Source of the DNA: Callorhinus ursinus
Taxonomy: Eukaryota; Chordata; Mammalia; Carnivora; Otariidae
Direction of reading: 5' to 3'
Assembly (NCBI RefSeq): GCF_003265705.1
Contig: NW_020312848.1
Span: 56,773,707 to 56,837,706, forward strand
Length of the DNA: 64,000 nucleotides
Shown: in pieces, positions 59,828 to 64,000 of the stretch
Position numbering within the stretch: the stretch's first letter is position 1
Layout: every line of letters begins with the position of its first letter
Position numbers and translations under genes: made by a program
Notes under the pieces: generated by a model
Seen by the model: only the letters and a program-made list of their open reading frames with translations
Told to the model about the DNA's origin: nothing
Databases searched by the model: none

Positions 59828-60667
59828 GAAGAGAAGAACAAAGAGCTGGAAAGTCTAAAACCAAGCATGTGGAAAACTGATAAGCTTTCAAAATGATGAA
59901 CTTCCAAGTTGAAGTACACTGATTAAAGGCAGTGTTTCACAAAATTATTACAGTGCTATAGGAAAATGTTTTATGTCAACTAACAGTACTTAAACTATAA
60001 AGCATATTCATAAAATCCTAACATAAACAATGTCTGTCACAGGCAGCCATCTTACATTCGTAGAAAAAGTGTTAGAAGCCAAAATTATTTAACATCAACT
60101 CTCATTGTCTTTTGGAAACTCACAAGTGTTTCCATGCTTTGATCCCATGTTCAAATTTTTACAGCTACTGTTTGGCCTAACCATATCTGAATCTAAGTGA
60201 CAGACTTGTTCAGTCTGAAACACGTGTACATAAACCGATTGAAAAAGAACACCAGCAAATTATATGAGATCATCTTGGCAAATGGTCTGAAGGTCACACA
60301 GCCCATCTGTTTATTTAGAGGATCTAATGAATGCCTCGTCTACAGCAGAGCATCAGAAAGCTGGGCATTTAAAACCCACTGTCCGGCCCAGCCCTCACCA
60401 CCACCCTACCCGCTTCACCGTCACCCCAGCTCCTTCCTCCTACCTCGCACTTAGGTCCTTGGATAATACACACCCAGCCATCACATTTTATGTGGATAGT
60501 GTTGAAAACAACGCACATTACCCAACACCCCCAATTTGAAGAGGCACAACAGAAATTTTAGACCTCAGGACCGGGAGTTTGCCCTCCCCGAGGAAGTAAC
60601 TGCCAGGCCATTTTCCTCATGAACAATGCAAATCCTGTCACTCACTCTGTTCTATTTTCCCTTTCAG

Positions 60668-60735
60668 GAAGCTTACAGCCTCAAACTCTGCTTCCACCCA
60701 GCGGCTCAGCTTGTTTTCAATGTACTGGGCCTCAA
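60668..60735. other. Candidate exon with splice-like signals on both strands, origin unknown
   Basis: On + a strong acceptor (ctattttccctttcag at 60652-60667) and a donor (CTCAA|GTAAGATC at 60736) bound 68 nt that are open in all three frames. On the minus strand a longer frame of about 57 codons without a stop (about 60808 down to 60638) covers the same DNA and contains the helical-looking sequence AQYIENKLSRWVEAEFEAV then SFLKGKIEQ, followed by A|GTGAGTG. Which strand, if any, is used cannot be decided here. Confidence 0.2.
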
Positions 60736-61296
60736 GTAAGATCTCATTAGAAGGAAGCGTCTTATGACTCCAAGGTTTGTAAACCACTGTTCTTGTTCCT
60801 AAATCTTGATTTCACACACTCCTATTTTTCTGTTTTGCTGTTTTATTTTGTCAGCCACCTCAAATCCTCTGTGGAACAAACAGGGGTATAAGAAGTAAAT
60901 AAAAACGACAACAACTGTAATAGAATAGTTATTGCACACAGTTCTTAATGTCTTAATAACTGTTTTTATTTTAATCCAACAATTCAAGAAAGCTCCTTTA
61001 CCACTATTTCCACAGATTTCTTTGAGAACATGTCTGGACAGGGTCACTTTGAGGCACTTAATGATGGCTTTTGGAGAAGCTGTTCTGAGACTAGCCACTG
61101 GCTGCTTTTTCCTCATCAAAATCTCTTTACAACTAGAACCAGCATCAGCCACCAATCTGGCTGCCCATTCTGCTTACGGAGCAGAAAGTCTTTTCCAGCT
61201 TTCAGGGATTTTAATCAGCACCAGGGATTTTAAGTGCACCCTGATGTCATGTTACATAAACACACCTGCTTTACAACAAATGACCATCCCTCACAT

Positions 61297-61482
61297 CAGT
61301 GGTTCTCAAACTGAAGCACGTATCAGAATCACCTGGAGGGCGGGTGAAACCAGAGAACACCATTCTATCCGTAGAGTTTGAGTCAGTTTGTCTAGGGTGG
61401 GGGTCTAAGAATTTACATTTCTAGCAAGTTCCTATGGGATGCTGATGCAGCTGGTCTGGAAACCAGTTTAAAAGAACCAATG
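61297..61482 (+). mobile_element. MER5A-like hAT-Charlie DNA transposon
   Basis: Starts 'cagtggttctcaaactgaag', contains 'atcagaatcacctggagggc', 'aagaatttacatttctagca' and 'gggatgctgatgcagctggt', and ends with the partner inverted repeat in degraded form. Flanked by a near-matching 8-bp duplication (cctcacat before; cctcaggt after), as expected for hAT. Confidence 0.85.
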
Positions 61483-61494
61483 CCTCAGGTTAGT

Positions 61495-61870
61495 CCATTC
61501 TCCTGCTTAAAAATCTTGAGGGACTCTGCCCTATCCTATTAGGTACACAAATGTATCAGCTTGGCATTCAAAACCTCCCTGATGCAGCCAATCTCCTGCT
61601 CCACCAATCCATAAGCTTATGCTCCAGGCCAACTTACCTCCTATGCCCAGAGCACATACGGACCCTGTGCTCATGCTGCTGATGCACATCCACTTCTCAT
61701 TGTCTAGTTATTAATGTAGTCATTCCTCAAAAGTCTCCTGCAATGCCACCTCTTCCCAGAAGGCATCCATAATTCATCTTCATTCGAACTCGTTCATCTG
61801 TGATTTACTCTTACACATAAGCCTGTCTTGCATTCGGCTTAGTAGCAATCACAAAGCTCTCTTCCACTAG
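61495..61870 (+). mobile_element. L2 LINE 3' region
   Basis: L2 motifs in order: 'ctgcttaaaaatcttgaggg', 'cagcttggcattcaaaacct', 'ccctgatgcagccaatctcc', 'ttatgctccaggccaactta', 'aaaagtctcctgcaatgcca', 'cctcttcccagaaggcatcc'. Confidence 0.8.
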
Positions 61871-61883
61871 ATTATATAGGAGG

Positions 61884-62105
61884 ATGGTTAAGGAGATGCA
61901 CTTGGAGTCAGCAAGGCCTGAGTCCAAGTTCTGGTTCCCCACTTGTCAGCTGTGTCACAGAGAACATGTTACTTAACCATGAGTCTGAAAGCGAGATAGC
62001 AAAAGTATCTCCTTCAAGGGAGACCAGTGGGGATTAAATGAGATCATCCATGTCGAGTGCTAAAGAGCAGTCCTAGCAGGTAAGGCTCAGTAAATGACAA
62101 GTAGC
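61884..62105 (+). mobile_element. MIR SINE, sense copy
   Basis: MIR motifs: 'agatgcacttggagtcagca', 'tgagtccaagttctggttcc', 'cttgtcagctgtgtcacaga', 'gttacttaaccatgagtctg', 'ggggattaaatgagatcatc', 'gtaaggctcagtaaatgaca'. It follows an L2 copy directly. Confidence 0.85.
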
Positions 62106-62149
62106 AGTTTTCTGGAGTTTTAAGAACATTATCACATTCTTTGACGCTT

Positions 62150-62586
62150 CTTCCAGGTGGTCTGGTCTATGTCTCTTTCCCCTGAATCTTAGTCCTGTGA
62201 CTGCTTAACAGATCGAATACAATGCAAAGTAACTTCGTGACCCAGATGTTAAGGAACTGGCAGATTCTATATCTCCTGCCTCTTAGGCTGCTCACTGATG
62301 GATCCCAGCCCCTTTGTGACAAGGAAGCCCAAGTGGAAGAGGTGGAGAGGAACCCAAGCCCCCAGGCCACAGTCCCTGCAGACCTCCTAGGAGACAACCA
62401 GCATGAGGAAGCCATCTTAGAAGTAGATCCTTCCCAACCCTCACTATCCTCCTCTGCTACATGAGGTACAGACTGTCCAACCCAAATCCCACCGAAACTG
62501 CAGATATGTGAGCAAAATAAATGACTGATGTTGGTTAAAGCCACTAAGTCTTGGAGTGGGTTTGTAACATAGCAATAGACGACAAA
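62150..62586 (+). mobile_element. LTR-like interspersed repeat
   Basis: The 3' end 'ttaaagccactaagtcttgg' followed by 'gggtttgtaacatagcaata' is a typical end of old mammalian LTR-like repeats; the 5' part has 'gcaaagtaacttcgtgaccc'. No viral coding sequence. A 156-codon minus-strand frame (62167-62637) falls wholly over it and is not a gene. The left limit is uncertain. Confidence 0.5.
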
Positions 62587-63284
62587 GCAGGAGCACGTTA
62601 TTACTTTGGCATCCTTTCTCCTAATAGAGAGGACCACAGGTGAGAACCTTAAAGAGTATTCATCACAAGACTCAAAACTTTTCTAGAGGGAAAATACTCC
62701 CAGGGGATCTCTTTTTGTGAGTAAACACAGAACTCCCTGGGAAAGAATTCATTTTAAAGCAAAATACCTTAGTCTTCATCTTGCCTAACCCCCACCAGAG
62801 TTGTGGCAGAATCCTACGGAATTGATAATAGAATATATATAAGTAATAAATGGGGCTTTTGAAAAAAATCTCTTTAAAGTCAGTAGTACAAAGAGCAGTA
62901 CTGCTTTGTAATCTCAAATAACCCACTAATGCTAAATAGGGGAGACTAGCACCCACTTTGAAAAGCAGTTAAGTGCAGGAGGCCACCATCTGCATCTAAG
63001 AAAGGGGTAGGAGACAAAGCACAGCAGGAGATACCCAAAAAGAAACAACTTTTGGGAGGAGTTGCACACAATCTAGGGACACACAATAGGTAAGGAGCAA
63101 ACTGAAGGAGCATGGCTATTTTCCTTTTATTAAATACATTAAAAATGTTACTATTTTGCTTAGTGATTAGTATGCTTACTTTGACCCTGCTTTTACATGG
63201 CCTTCCATGGTGAGTCTAAGAAAAAAGTCAGTTATGGTACATAATCTTAGTGCTCAGTACTTGTGCTTTGCTGCATTTGTCACA

Positions 63285-63432
63285 AATGGGACTTGTTAGT
63301 CATGGTTAGTCTCCTTTCCTAGACATTAAGTCCCATGAGTGCAGGGACTGTCTAGCTTCTACTCTCTTCCCAGTGCCCGGCACCTGGCATGACAGAATAT
63401 ATTTAGTAAATATTTGTTGGGTGAATGTTGAA
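63285..63432 (+). mobile_element. L2 LINE, extreme 3' end
   Basis: 'agacattaagtcccatgagt', 'gcagggactgtctagcttct', 'cccagtgcccggcacctggc', 'atttagtaaatatttgttgg', 'gtgaatg', the standard L2 terminus. Confidence 0.8.
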
Positions 63433-64000
63433 GGACTAGCACTAAAAAAGCTACTGGGAGAACTGCAGCTGATGCTGCATTACTTAAGTATGAATTTACA
63501 TGGGGCACAAACACAATATCCTTTAAAAATAAAAAGGGTTTATACTCTGACACTGAAATTGCTTTCGAAATTACTGGTTGCTGTCATGAGTTAGAAAATA
63601 ATGTGCTCTTATCCTGGAGGAGTTATTTTTATTCACAATCTCCTCTCCATCTATTCAAGTCCTTGTAATACTCCCCAACAGCATATCACCTACATTTAGA
63701 GCCATCACACAGAATTCAGAGTTTTACAGAACCTGTACTTGAATAAATGTCAACTGTAATTGCCTCCTCACATCCCTTCTTTCCCTTTTTCTGTCAATCT
63801 ACTTTCAAAAGTGGTTAACATCATCTCCCTTAAACACTGTTTTTGTCATAGCCTTTCCTACCTCGGAGCCTAAGCGAATTTCAATTCTCTACTGTTTGAA
63901 ATTTAAACTCATTAAGAATTTAACATATTAACAATTCCCATAAACGGTTTCTAAAGTTCTTCCTTTAATTGTGCTACCTATCATCCCTCCAAACCAAACA

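Larger units (their letters stand above)
28361..64000 (-). other. CTTNBP2: CTTNBP2 5' intron (at least 35.6 kb, partial)
   Basis: No further CTTNBP2 exon is recognisable to the right edge, so this is interpreted as one long 5' intron. Stretches where I see no element I can name are 28400-31000, 34850-35810, 41000-42640 (apart from an open frame at 41721-41960), 43830-45900, 48100-49340, 51810-52620, 53200-53950, 54660-55600, 57190-58040, 58260-59690 and 62600-63280. These are AT-rich, unstructured intron DNA as far as I can tell. Inferred from the absence of exons and from the known order of the gene. Confidence 0.75.

Noticed and set aside
60621..60633. Overlapping SOX-like AACAATG and octamer ATGCAAAT
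   Set aside because: The spacing and orientation differ from the canonical composite element, and single short motifs are expected by chance.
62167..62637. 156-codon minus frame
   Set aside because: It lies over an LTR-like repeat with no support for transcription or similarity.

Overview
The window is nuclear DNA from a carnivoran mammal, most likely a caniform (dog, bear, seal or weasel relatives). Two things show this. First, at least eleven copies of the lysine-tRNA-derived Can-SINE are present, with the diagnostic 5' end GGCGCCTGGGTGGCTCA and a CT-rich tail followed by AATAAAATCTTTAAA. Second, the spliced exons on the minus strand encode a protein that I recognise as cortactin-binding protein 2 (CTTNBP2). 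In mammals this gene lies beside CFTR. The species cannot be fixed from the sequence alone. One assembly gap of exactly 100 N is present.

The only gene I can firmly support is CTTNBP2, read right to left. Five consecutive coding exons are visible: 28136-28360 (N-terminal CortBP2 domain), 11968-13612 (very large exon: end of the coiled coil plus the proline-rich, cortactin-binding region), 5839-6042, 4094-4193 and 1195-1345 (ankyrin repeats). Together they give 2325 nt, or 775 codons, with intron phases that join without a break. The first coding exon(s) lie beyond the right edge and the rest of the ankyrin and C-terminal region beyond the left edge. Everything from 28361 to 64000 is therefore, as far as can be seen, one 5' intron of at least 35.6 kb.

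The non-coding sequence is a dense collection of transposon copies: Can-SINEs (five between 33.4 and 36.5 kb), a lineage-specific L1 fragment with a recognisable ORF1, an old L1 interrupted by a second L1 with an internal inversion, other 5'-truncated L1 tails, many old MIR and L2 copies, hAT-type DNA transposons, and LTR-like copies probably of ERVL-MaLR type. Several microsatellites and one fresh 64-bp tandem duplication are present.

No operon, CRISPR array or phage-like system exists here, and I found no clearly new biological system. The observations most worth checking are: (1) a minus-strand segment at 42650-42838 with the layout of a terminal coding exon (acceptor, 45-residue frame with a membrane-like stretch, stop, AATAAA); (2) a segment at 60.64-60.80 kb with splice-like signals and open frames on both strands; (3) read-through past the large CTTNBP2 exon, which predicts a short isoform; (4) the assembly gap with its 42-base C run and flanking sequence that does not fit the surrounding L1.
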